NCBI GenBank assembly: GCA_007571115.1
Contig: RKSA01000175.1
Coordinates: forward strand, 1 to 8,986
Length of the DNA stretch: 8,986 nucleotides
Origin: Gammaproteobacteria bacterium
GTDB lineage: Bacteria; Pseudomonadota; Gammaproteobacteria; Pseudomonadales; Pseudohongiellaceae
Direction: 5' to 3'
Positions 1 through 6,636 of this stretch are shown here, in pieces; positions within the stretch are counted from its first letter, which is position 1; every line of letters begins with the position of its first letter. A program made the translations under genes and the position numbers. Below the pieces are notes generated by a model. The model did no database searches. It was not told the origin of the DNA and saw nothing but the letters and a program-made list of their open reading frames with translations.

Positions 1-501
1 GGTTCCTGGCATTCCGATACCAACATGTTGCAGTGGGGAGGCGCCGCAGCGAACGAACTCGCCGATGCCGCGATCAGGATTTGCCAGCGCCTGACGGTTT
101 TTCAGGAAGCGAGCGCGGACAATTTCCATTGGCTAGTGCGGATGTGGGCCAATGTCACGCCCCGGGGAGGCCTCAACCACCTGCATTCGCACCCGGGCAA
201 CCTGTGGGCCGCAGTGCTGTATCTTGACATGGGCGAGGAACACGAAGCGGGGGACTCGGGCGGCGCATTCTATGTCGAAGACCCTCGCTTTCCGACCATC
301 GCCATGCGCAACCCGGCAATCCGCCTGCGCGGCGCCGACGGCAGTGCGCAACAATACGAAATCGAGTTCAAGCTCAACCGCGGCGACCTGATCGTGTTCC
401 CCGCGTGGCTGCGCCATGGCGTTCGTCCGTACACCGGCAAGCGCGAACGGATTTCCATCGCCATGAATATCGATTCCCGGCAGAACCAGCGGCGTTCATG
501 A
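1..501 (+). CDS. 2OG-Fe(II) oxygenase-like protein (5' truncated by window edge)
   Basis: The reading frame is open from base 1, so the gene begins upstream of the window and 166 C-terminal residues are visible. The first in-frame ATG, at 25, is probably internal, because the residues before it (GSWHSDTN) already look like the conserved opening of this family's core. The pattern fits the putative 2OG-Fe(II) oxygenases of the TIGR02466/PF13759 type. It has a GSWHSDTN segment, an NHLHSHPGN block with likely iron-ligand histidines, GGAFYVEDPR, a late LIVFPAWLRHGV block with the distal histidine, and RISIAMN, whose arginine would bind 2-oxoglutarate. Such enzymes are predicted cytosolic, iron- and 2-oxoglutarate-dependent hydroxylases. 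The substrate is unknown. It converges on the anti-sigma gene across a 107-base gap and shows no functional link to it. The family call is from motif recognition only. Confidence 0.75.
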   Translation, partial: GSWHSDTNMLQWGGAAANELADAAIRICQRLTVFQEASADNFHWLVRMWANVTPRGGLNHLHSHPGNLWAAVLYLDMGEEHEAGDSGGAFYVEDPRFPTIAMRNPAIRLRGADGSAQQYEIEFKLNRGDLIVFPAWLRHGVRPYTGKRERISIAMNIDSRQNQRRS

Positions 502-608
502 GATTTGCCGCCAAGCGCTAGCGGTTGCCGCCAGTCGGTCGGCAATCGGTGAGCGCTGCATGGGCGAGGCGCTCGCGACCGGCTGCCGGGCCCGTTCCCA
601 TGAGTCTT
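502..608. other. Convergent intergenic gap with weak inverted repeat
   Basis: This gap lies between two genes that end facing each other. It contains the inverted repeat GAGCGC (551-556) / GCGCTC (569-574) around a 12-base loop, possibly extended by GGT (548-550) pairing with ACC (578-580) across a bulge. No T-tract follows on either strand, so this is at best a poor intrinsic terminator. I see no small gene here. Confidence 0.3.
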
Positions 609-1346
609 TCAGATTGCGAGGTCGCTGCTCTTCGAGCCGTTGTGTGAAAACAGGCGATTGAAGGGGTTGAGCAGTCTCGGCAGGCCCTCGGTAAAGCGCA
701 GCGGCCGGTCGAGCACGGCAAAGCAAAGGCAGCCGTGATCGCTCGCGGGCCGATGTTCGTCGCTGTCATCGCGGCACAGGAAGTCGCCATCGCGATAGCA
801 GCCCTGTTCATCGTGGAAACTGCCTTGCAGCACGAGCGTGTACTCGCGGCCGAAATGGCCATGGGACGGCGCCGAAGCCCCGGCCGCCATGTGCAGGAAC
901 TTGCAGTTGGCTTCGCTGTCGATCGCGACCTTGGCCTGATGAACGCCATCGGCGACCCGCTGCCAGCGCAGGCCGCCAGCGGCCTGCCGCAGCGAGCGGG
1001 GCAGGCGCGCGTCCTTGAAGAACCGGTCGCGAGGCTTTGCTGCGCGAGTTGTTCTGGCGATCGGTGGGCACCTTGGCTGGCGAACGATGTCGGCGATCAT
1101 TGCGTCGAAAGACGGCTTGCCGGAGGTTGCCTGATCCCATTCGAGCGAGTCGCGTTCGAGCAGGCCCCATTCGAGCAACTGGCGCGACTCGAGCTCGGCG
1201 ACCCGGTCGCGGCACTCGGAACATCGCTCGATGTGGGCGGAAACGATCACGCTCGCGCCAACCGACAGTTCGCGCCGCGCGAATCGCAACAATATCTCTT
1301 GCGAAGGATGATGCATGGCCGTCATGCTCTCTGTTGTCACGTTCAC
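609..1346 (-). CDS. chrR: ChrR-type anti-sigma factor (zinc anti-sigma domain plus cupin)
   Basis: This protein binds and silences the ECF sigma factor encoded just upstream, and it releases the sigma factor on singlet-oxygen or organic-hydroperoxide stress. The N-terminal zinc anti-sigma domain has H13, H38, C42 and C45 (HIERCSEC). The C-terminal cupin has the metal set H162, H164, E168 (HxHxxxE) and H198, then a CxC pair (C206, C208). I recall H6/H31/C35/C38 and H141/H143/E147/H177 plus C187/C189 as the ligands of Rhodobacter ChrR; the spacings match, except that the CxC is two residues closer. The start shown is GTG at 1346. It overlaps the sigma stop as GTGA and has a GGAG (1357-1354) 7 bases upstream. 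The alternative ATG at 1325 gives 238 residues and puts the first ligand exactly at H6, but has a worse RBS. It is a cytosolic protein, co-transcribed and translationally coupled with the sigma gene. Confidence 0.9.
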   Translation of the reverse strand: MNVTTESMTAMHHPSQEILLRFARRELSVGASVIVSAHIERCSECRDRVAELESRQLLEWGLLERDSLEWDQATSGKPSFDAMIADIVRQPRCPPIARTTRAAKPRDRFFKDARLPRSLRQAAGGLRWQRVADGVHQAKVAIDSEANCKFLHMAAGASAPSHGHFGREYTLVLQGSFHDEQGCYRDGDFLCRDDSDEHRPASDHGCLCFAVLDRPLRFTEGLPRLLNPFNRLFSHNGSKSSDLAI

Positions 1347-1930
1347 TGGTCCGCTCCAGTCAGATGGCGGAGTTTTTCCATGCCGAGGCGCAGGCGCGAC
1401 TTCAGCGTGCCAAGGGGTATCGAGAGGCGTCTGGCTGCCTCTTCGTGGGTCAAGTCCATTCCGTAAACCTGCCGGATCACTGCCTGCTGCTCGGCCGGGA
1501 GCTGCGGCAACATGCCTTGCACTCGCGACAGCAACACGTGCTCCTCGGCGATGACGTCGGTTTTCAGCTCCGCCGGCTCGAACTCTTCGCCAGGCGGCCA
1601 GATGTCATCGGCACCGATAAGCATCGGTTGGCGCTTTGCCTTGCGCAGCATGTCGAAACAGCGGTTCCGCGTCAACGTGAAGATCCACGCCTCGGCGCTG
1701 CCGCGGTCGATATCGAACAGCGAGGCTTTCTGCCAGACCGAAAGCATTGCCTCCTGGGTCAGCTCCCGCGAAAAATCCTCGCTGCGGGCCATTCGCAGAC
1801 CAATATGGTAGATGCGCCGGGAAAAACGCTCGAACAATTCGGCAAAAGCCGAAGCGTCGCCCGAATGGCCGACGGCAGCGAGCAATTCCTCATCGCTGGC
1901 CGATTGCAAGCAGCTTGACTCCTGCCCCAT
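1343..1930 (-). CDS. rpoE: ECF RNA polymerase sigma factor, RpoE/ECF11-like
   Basis: This is a group IV (ECF) sigma factor of 195 residues, the normal size for the family. Region 2 spans about residues 26-100, with DASAFAELFERF, a QEAMLSVWQKA helix (2.2-2.3) and FTLTRNRCFDMLRK (2.4, -10 recognition). A linker at about 101-138 follows. Region 4 runs from about 139 to 190, with LPAEQQAVI and the helix-turn-helix HEEAARRLSIPLGTLKSRL, which recognises the -35 element. The partner gene is a ChrR homologue, which places it in the RpoE/ChrR (ECF11) group. The ATG at 1930 gives a normal N-terminus. The frame stays open upstream to 2257, and another in-frame ATG at 2050 sits almost at the predicted transcription start (see findings). 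The Shine-Dalgarno upstream of 1930 is weak (GGGACAGGGAC). It probably drives its own operon and the divergent lipid operon from the shared TGATCC promoter region. Confidence 0.9.
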   Translation of the reverse strand: MGQESSCLQSASDEELLAAVGHSGDASAFAELFERFSRRIYHIGLRMARSEDFSRELTQEAMLSVWQKASLFDIDRGSAEAWIFTLTRNRCFDMLRKAKRQPMLIGADDIWPPGEEFEPAELKTDVIAEEHVLLSRVQGMLPQLPAEQQAVIRQVYGMDLTHEEAARRLSIPLGTLKSRLRLGMEKLRHLTGADQ

Positions 1931-2057
1931 GTCCCTGTCCCAGGTATCGCCATGCCCGATGACGCAGCGACGACTCCGCTCTGCGCCCGGACGAGCGCAC
2001 TGCGGGACAGGCTGGAACATCGGCAAACCGATCTTTAACGACAGTTCCATAATAGCC

Positions 2058-2087
2058 CATTTACGCCATTTCGACCGGGCCGGATCA
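2058..2087 (-). promoter_or_regulatory. RpoE (ECF11)-type promoter for rpoE-chrR
   Basis: On the minus strand, TGATCC (2087-2082) is followed after exactly 18 bases by TAAATG (2063-2058). The consensus I recall for Rhodobacter sphaeroides RpoE is TGATCC, about 18 bases, then TAAGA, so the -35 is perfect and the -10 is close. The predicted transcription start is near 2050-2052. This implies autoregulation of the sigma/anti-sigma operon. The assignment is by eye; no transcript data are available. Confidence 0.65.
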
Positions 2088-2104
2088 CTTTGCGGCGTCG
2101 TGAT

Positions 2105-2135
2105 TGATCCGCGACTGCGTGCCCAGGCGTATTGC
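2105..2135 (+). promoter_or_regulatory. Candidate RpoE (ECF11)-type promoter for the lipid operon
   Basis: TGATCC (2105-2110) is a perfect match to the RpoE -35 element and faces the FAD-oxidoreductase gene. The -10 is less clear: TATTGC begins after 19 bases (2130-2135). If used, transcription would start near 2142 and leave a leader of about 95 bases before the ATG at 2239. The perfect -35 and the location next to the cognate sigma gene are the main support. Confidence 0.45.
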
Positions 2136-2238
2136 ACGATTGCCTCGCCTCGAATCGGGAAGCGAAGCGCAAGCAAGGCCGTGGCCCAGCGCTGCCGTGC
2201 CGCCCTGAACATGGACCCAGTTCGCATTGACTGCCTGC

Positions 2239-3495
2239 ATGACCGAGCAAAATCCACGAGCCAGCCGAATCGCGGTCGTCGGCGCCGGAATCTCCGGCTT
2301 GATGGCCGCGCGGCTGCTGCAACGCAAACACGATGTCCAAGTGTTCGAGGCGAACGACTACGCTGGCGGGCACGCCCATACCGTGGCGGCCAGCGTGGAA
2401 GGGAACGACTATTGGGTCGACACCGGCTTCATCGTCTGCAACGATCGCAACTACCCGAATTTCCTGGGGCTTTTGCAAGAGCTGCAGGTCGAACTCGTCA
2501 GCACGGAGATGAGTTTCAGCGTGTCGAACCCGGCGCGCAACCTCGAGTACAACGGCCACAGCCTGAACAGCCTGTTCGCGCAGCGTAGCAACCTCTGGCA
2601 CGGCGAGTTCCATCGAATGCTGCTCGACATCCTGCGCTTCAACAAGCTGGCGCGGCGCCACGATGGCGCCGGCAGCGTCGGCGAGTTCATCGAGCGGCAC
2701 CGCTTTGGCGCGATGTTCCGCGACAGCTACCTGCTGCCGATGGTCGCCTCGATCTGGTCCTGCAAGCCACGCCAGGCCGACCAGTTCCCCATGGCGATGC
2801 TGGCGCGGTTCTTCGACAATCACGGCCTGCTCGACCTGCGCAACCGGCCGCGCTGGCATTCGATCGCTGGCGGTTCGCGCAGCTACGTCAAGGCGCTGTG
2901 CGCCGATTTCGCTGATCGAATCCGTCTTTCGACACCCGTGCGCGGCGTCCGCCGCAGCGCCAACGGAGTGCATTTGCGCCTCGATGACGGCAGCATCGAA
3001 TTCGATCAGGTCGTGCTCGCCTGCCATGGCGATCAGGCGCTCGCCTTGCTCGAATCGCCAAGCCGCGCCGAACGCGAGATCCTCGAGGCGTTTCGCTTCC
3101 AGTCCAACGCGGTGCTGCTGCACCATGATGCCCGGCTCATGCCGCAGCGGCGCAAGGCCTGGGCGAGCTGGAACTTTCTCGCCGACGACCGATCAAACGA
3201 GCGCCCCCCGGTCGTTACCTATTGCATGAACACCTTGCAGAAACTGCGCTCGCCCCGGCCCTTGCTCGTTTCGCTCAATGCCACCGATCGCGTCGATCCG
3301 CGATCGGTGCTCGCGGAATTCAGCTACAGCCATCCCCGCTACAGCGCCGAAACCCTGCGCGCCCAGGCGCGGCGCGGCGAGATCTGCGGTTTCGACCGCA
3401 TCCATTATTGCGGCGCATGGTGGTACGACGGTTTCCACGAAGACGGCGTTCGCAGCGCCATCGACGTGGGCAAAAGGTTCGGAGTCGCTCCGTGA
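2239..3495 (+). CDS. FAD-dependent amine-oxidase-like oxidoreductase (COG2907 type)
   Basis: This is a predicted flavoenzyme of 418 residues, first gene of the lipid-modification operon. The N-terminal Rossmann fold has IAVVGAGISGLMAARLL (11-27), an acidic E37 (VFEAND) for the ADP-ribose, then GGHAHT (43-48). The COG2907 block DTGFIVCND and the SFSVSNPAR segment follow. The C-terminal FAD-contact region near residues 388-412 has IHYCGAWWYDGFHEDG. Homologues lie beside DUF1365 and CFA-synthase-like genes in RpoE regulons. In plants a similar domain is fused to the N-terminus of cyclopropane synthases. A role in oxidising or desaturating phospholipid acyl chains is plausible but not shown by sequence. 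ATG 2239 is chosen; TTG 2227 is the only in-frame alternative before a stop at 2206. There is no clear Shine-Dalgarno. The stop overlaps the next start as GTGA. Confidence 0.9.
   Translation: MTEQNPRASRIAVVGAGISGLMAARLLQRKHDVQVFEANDYAGGHAHTVAASVEGNDYWVDTGFIVCNDRNYPNFLGLLQELQVELVSTEMSFSVSNPARNLEYNGHSLNSLFAQRSNLWHGEFHRMLLDILRFNKLARRHDGAGSVGEFIERHRFGAMFRDSYLLPMVASIWSCKPRQADQFPMAMLARFFDNHGLLDLRNRPRWHSIAGGSRSYVKALCADFADRIRLSTPVRGVRRSANGVHLRLDDGSIEFDQVVLACHGDQALALLESPSRAEREILEAFRFQSNAVLLHHDARLMPQRRKAWASWNFLADDRSNERPPVVTYCMNTLQKLRSPRPLLVSLNATDRVDPRSVLAEFSYSHPRYSAETLRAQARRGEICGFDRIHYCGAWWYDGFHEDGVRSAIDVGKRFGVAP
3481..3484 (+). promoter_or_regulatory. Ribosome binding site fixing the GTG start of the DUF1365 gene
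   Basis: GGAG lies 7 bases upstream of GTG 3492, inside the end of the FAD gene. It favours the GTG start, which overlaps the upstream TGA, over the ATG at 3504. Confidence 0.6.
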
Positions 3496-4286
3496 AACCG
3501 GCCATGCCGCAAAACTTCGAATCCGGCCTGTTTCAGGGCCGGCTGCGCCATCGGCGCATGAATCCCGTGCGGCATCAGTTCCATTACCCGATATCGATGT
3601 GGCTGCTCAAGCTCGATGAGCTTCCCGATCTTTTCGAGCCGTTCTGGCAGGTCGGCGAGAAGCCTTGGCACTGGGCGCGTTTCCGCCGCAGCGACTACCT
3701 TGCCGAGCCGCACCGCCCATTGGCCGAAGTCGCCATCGACTGGCTCTCGGCAAGCCTCGGGCTGCCAAGAGCGGCGGTTGATGGAGAGGTCTGGCTACTG
3801 GCACAATTGCGCTATCTTGGTTGTTACTTCAGTCCGCTCAATCTCTATTTCGTCAAGCGCGATGGGATGTTCCGCCACATGCTCGCCGAGGTCAGCAACA
3901 CGCCATGGAACGAAAGGCACTGCTACGCGCTCGATCTTGCCGATCCGAGCCCCCATGACAAGGAGTTTCACGTTTCCCCCTTCAATCCCATGAGCCAGCA
4001 ATATCGCTGGCGAGTCCAGCCCCCCGATGGCGACCGTCTCGCCGTGCATTTGCGCGTTGAAAACGGCTGCGGCGAGCTGACGATGGACGCGAGCCTGAGC
4101 CTGCGCCGCGAGCCCCTGAACCAGCGCGCGCTCAATGGGCTGCTGCTGCGTCGGCCATCCCAGACCGCCGCCCTGCTCGCAGCGATTCATTGGCAGGCGC
4201 TGCGGCTGTTTCTGAAGCGCAGCCCTGTGCATCGGCATCCAGTTCGCACCGCTGCGCTGGGCCGATCAATCAGGCAGCGGCGGTAG
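3492..4286 (+). CDS. DUF1365 family protein
   Basis: This 264-residue protein has no established enzymatic function. Family hallmarks are clear: a start of SGLFQGRLRHRRMNPVRHQF (11-30), YLGCYFSPLNLYFV (108-121), AEVSNTPWNERHCYAL (132-147), KEFHVSPFNPMSQQYRW (157-173) and a C-terminal AIHWQALRLFLKRSPVHRHP (231-250). DUF1365 proteins are found between COG2907 oxidoreductases and CFA-synthase-like methyltransferases, and as a middle segment in some plant fusions. An accessory or catalytic role in the same acyl-chain modification is therefore likely, but this is inference from context. GTG 3492 is chosen for its GGAG site and the GTGA overlap with the upstream gene; ATG 3504 would shorten it by 4 residues. 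The next gene starts 5 bases after its stop. Confidence 0.9.
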   Translation: MKPAMPQNFESGLFQGRLRHRRMNPVRHQFHYPISMWLLKLDELPDLFEPFWQVGEKPWHWARFRRSDYLAEPHRPLAEVAIDWLSASLGLPRAAVDGEVWLLAQLRYLGCYFSPLNLYFVKRDGMFRHMLAEVSNTPWNERHCYALDLADPSPHDKEFHVSPFNPMSQQYRWRVQPPDGDRLAVHLRVENGCGELTMDASLSLRREPLNQRALNGLLLRRPSQTAALLAAIHWQALRLFLKRSPVHRHPVRTAALGRSIRQRR

Positions 4287-4291
4287 TGGCA

Positions 4292-5545
4292 ATGGACCGA
4301 AAGCTGATGAAAACCGGCCGCGACGCGCAATGCCCAGCACCACCGACTCGCGCCCAGCTCTGGCTGCGCGGCTTGCTGCTGCGGGTTTTGCAGAAAAACG
4401 TCAGGCAGGGCCACCTTGTTGTTCGCGAGCACGGCATTGTCATCGCCCGGGTCGGCGATGCCAGCCACCCCCTGCAGGCCGAAGTCGATGTGCTCGACAC
4501 GAGAGCGTATGCGTGGGGGCTGCTCGGCGGCGATGTCGCGGCCGCCGAGGCGTACATGGACGGCTGGTGGAGCAGCCCGGACCTGCTCGCGGTGATTCGC
4601 TTCTGCGCGCGCAATCTCGACATGACCGATGCCTGGGGGCGGCGTTTTGGCTGGCTGTTCAAGCCCGCCAAGCTGTTGCGGCTGCGCGCGCGCCGTAACA
4701 GCCGCGAGCAGGCGCGGCGCAACATCCGCCGCCACTACGACCTGAAAGTCGATTTCTACCGCGGCTTTCTCGACCGGCACATGCAATACTCGAGCGCGAT
4801 CTTCGCCGGCCCCGACGAGAGCCTCGTCAACGCGCAATTGCGCAAGATGGATCGCATCTGCGAGCTGCTCGAGCTGGGGCCCAAGGATCATGTCCTCGAA
4901 GTCGGCTGCGGTTGGGGCGGGCTCGCGATGCACGTCGCGAGGCAGCGCGGCAGCAAGGTCACTGCCGTGACCAACTCGCTCGCCCAGTACGAGCACGTTC
5001 GCGAGCGAGTCGCGCAAGAAGGGCTCGCCGACCGCATCATGGTCATCAACCGCGATTACCGGCAACTGCAAGGGAGCTTCGACAAGCTCGTTTCGGTGGA
5101 AATGATCGAGGCCGTTGGCCGACGCTACCTCGCCACGTATTTCAGCAAGCTCAACGAGCTGCTCAAGCCCGGTGGCCGCCTGCTCATCCAGGCGATCGCC
5201 ATCTCCGACCAGCGCTACGCCGCCTACTGCCGCCACGAGGACTTCATTCGCAAGCACGTCTTCCCTGGCGGCTTCCTCCCTTCGCTCAGCGTCATCTCGG
5301 AGATCATGGCAAAGCGAACCGACTTCGTCATGCGCGACCTGCGCGACCTCGGAATCGACTACGCCGACACGCTTGCGCGCTGGCGCGAATCCTTCCTCGA
5401 AAATCTCGACGCCTTGCGCGAGGACGGCTACCCAGCCGAGTTCCTGCGCCTCTGGGACTACTACTTCAGCTATTGCGAAGGCGGTTTCCGCGAGCGCCGC
5501 ATCAGCGCCGTGCAACTGCTCGCCAGCAAGGCGCCCCACGCGTGA
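4292..5545 (+). CDS. Cyclopropane-fatty-acyl-phospholipid synthase-like SAM methyltransferase
   Basis: This 417-residue protein belongs to the CFA synthase/mycolic-acid methyltransferase family (COG2230). Such enzymes transfer the SAM methyl group to double bonds of phospholipid acyl chains at the inner membrane face. It has an N-terminal lipid-binding region (about 25-150), the IRRHYDLKVDFYRGFLD lead-in and MQYSSAIF (164-171). SAM motif I is VLEVGCGWGGL (201-211), followed by SVEMIEAVG (E273), KPGGRLLIQAI (292-302), FPGGFLPS and the C-terminal DYYFSYCEGGFRER. At the bicarbonate-site positions of the E. coli enzyme it has Ser168 for Cys139 and Gln300 for His266, while Glu273 (E239) and Tyr357 (near Y317) are kept. 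Plant cyclopropane synthases show the same Ser and Gln. The ATG at 4292 is 5 bases after the DUF1365 stop; the RBS is poor and translation is probably coupled. The product (cyclopropane, methylated or furan precursor) is unresolved. Confidence 0.9.
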   Translation: MDRKLMKTGRDAQCPAPPTRAQLWLRGLLLRVLQKNVRQGHLVVREHGIVIARVGDASHPLQAEVDVLDTRAYAWGLLGGDVAAAEAYMDGWWSSPDLLAVIRFCARNLDMTDAWGRRFGWLFKPAKLLRLRARRNSREQARRNIRRHYDLKVDFYRGFLDRHMQYSSAIFAGPDESLVNAQLRKMDRICELLELGPKDHVLEVGCGWGGLAMHVARQRGSKVTAVTNSLAQYEHVRERVAQEGLADRIMVINRDYRQLQGSFDKLVSVEMIEAVGRRYLATYFSKLNELLKPGGRLLIQAIAISDQRYAAYCRHEDFIRKHVFPGGFLPSLSVISEIMAKRTDFVMRDLRDLGIDYADTLARWRESFLENLDALREDGYPAEFLRLWDYYFSYCEGGFRERRISAVQLLASKAPHA

Positions 5546-5552
5546 GCGGCGC

Positions 5553-6632
5553 TCAGGCGAGCAGGCCGAACCGCAGCCGCTCGCCGAAATCGGCATCCCA
5601 AACGAGGGGCAGGTCGGTCGAGCGCCACAGGTCGCTGGCAAGTTCGTCGAGGGCGACCGGTCGGCCTGCGGCGATCCAGCCCGCGACCGCAGCGGCGACG
5701 TCGGGATAGGCGACGCGCTGCGGCATCGGCAATTCGAGCCATTGGCCAAGCGTGTCACGGTCGAGCGAGTCGACCACGGTCGCCCTGCCGAGAGCCTGCA
5801 AGGCCAGAGCATTGCAAAGTTGCTCGTACTGGCCGGAAATCGGCTTGAGCAACAGTTTCTTGCCCATGGCAAGCCCTTCGCTGGAAAGCTCGAAGCCGGC
5901 ATTGCTGATGATTCCCGCGCAGTCCTGCAGGTCGCGATGGAAGTTGCGGTACGAAAGCGGCTTGATCGTGATGCTGCCCGCCGCGTGCTCGGCTTCGGTG
6001 GCAGTGTAGATGATGAATTCGCATTGCGTCGCCAGCGGTCGCAGGAACTCGATGAGCTTGTCGAGAGGCTCCCACACCATGTAGACCAGCACCTTTCCTG
6101 GCAGCGGCCGTTTCGCTTCCAGGCGCCCGATCAATGGTGGCAGCACCGGCTGGCCGAAATGATGCCAGTGCAGGCCGATCGCAACGCTGGCCGGGGCAAA
6201 ATGGCGCATGACCATGACCGATGCACGATAGCCGCGCACCTTGGGAACCGCATGATCGAAGGCGCATTGGTGGCTGACTCCGACCACGGGGACATTGCGC
6301 AGCCGCGCCGCCCAGGCCGTCAGCGGTTCGAAGTCGCTGATGACGAGATCGTAGCGGCGCAGATCGAGTTTGCCCAGGTCTCGCGCGAAAGCGAAGACAT
6401 TGTTGCCGAACACCGTGCCGAAGGGCCGCAGCCTGCCCTTGCGGAGCGCCAGCGACAAGCCCCGGAAGCAGTCAAAATCCGGGAATGCGTCCATATCGAA
6501 ACAGTCTTGCCGCTTCCTCCCGGTAACGACGAAGTCGAGCTCGACCCCGGCCTCGCGCAAGGCCGGCGCCAGCGCCCGGGCCCGGGCCAGATGGCCGTTG
6601 CCCGTGCCCTGGATGCCATACAAGGCGCGCAT
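5553..6632 (-). CDS. MJ1255/VC2487-type glycosyltransferase
   Basis: This 359-residue protein has the two-domain GT-B layout of the glycosyltransferase 28 / MJ1255-VC2487 family (TIGR00661 type). The N-terminal glycine loop is YGIQGTGNGHLARA (5-18). A central DLVISDFEPLTAWAA segment (95-109) follows, then VVGVSHQCAF. The C-terminal donor-sugar motif is SNAGFELSSEGLAMGK, with PISGQYEQLCNA (243-275). A nucleotide-sugar-dependent transfer, possibly to a lipid carrier, is expected. Donor and acceptor are unknown. The ATG at 6632 is 4 bases after the phosphatase stop and has no convincing Shine-Dalgarno, so coupled translation is likely. The frame stays open to 6680, but the extra residues do not belong to the fold. 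It ends 7 bases from the stop of the convergent methyltransferase gene. Confidence 0.85.
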   Translation of the reverse strand: MRALYGIQGTGNGHLARARALAPALREAGVELDFVVTGRKRQDCFDMDAFPDFDCFRGLSLALRKGRLRPFGTVFGNNVFAFARDLGKLDLRRYDLVISDFEPLTAWAARLRNVPVVGVSHQCAFDHAVPKVRGYRASVMVMRHFAPASVAIGLHWHHFGQPVLPPLIGRLEAKRPLPGKVLVYMVWEPLDKLIEFLRPLATQCEFIIYTATEAEHAAGSITIKPLSYRNFHRDLQDCAGIISNAGFELSSEGLAMGKKLLLKPISGQYEQLCNALALQALGRATVVDSLDRDTLGQWLELPMPQRVAYPDVAAAVAGWIAAGRPVALDELASDLWRSTDLPLVWDADFGERLRFGLLA

Positions 6633-6636
6633 CAAG

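Larger units (their letters stand above)
1931..2238. promoter_or_regulatory. Divergent promoter region between sigma operon and lipid operon
   Basis: These 308 bases separate the divergent sigma and FAD-oxidoreductase genes. They carry two TGATCC hexamers, one per strand, 17 bases apart and pointing outward; each is annotated separately. A short hairpin, ATCGG-CAAA-CCGAT (2019-2032), lies in the predicted sigma-gene leader. The segment contains only short open frames with no coding character, such as a 28-codon one at 1952-2038. Confidence 0.7.

Noticed and set aside
551..574. Inverted repeat as an intrinsic terminator between the oxygenase and anti-sigma genes
   Set aside because: The 6-bp stem has a 12-base loop and no T-tract on either side, so I do not call it a terminator.
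1132..1137. Further TGATCC/GGATCA copies at 1132, 1474, 4885 and 6912
   Set aside because: They lie inside coding regions. A few copies of a hexamer on two strands are expected by chance in 9 kb.
735..1918. Long plus-strand open frames over the sigma and anti-sigma genes
   Set aside because: They oppose strongly supported ECF sigma and ChrR genes. Their translations resemble no family.
1952..2038. 28-codon plus-strand open frame in the divergent region
   Set aside because: It has no ribosome site, lies upstream of the predicted plus promoter and is antisense to the sigma leader. Nothing supports translation.
2035..3126. 363-codon open frame on the minus strand across the FAD gene
   Set aside because: It is antisense to a clear flavoprotein and its sequence shows no domain.
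4187..5902. 571-codon open frame on the minus strand across the methyltransferase gene
   Set aside because: It is antisense to two genes with clear motifs, has no family resemblance, and is a by-product of high GC content.
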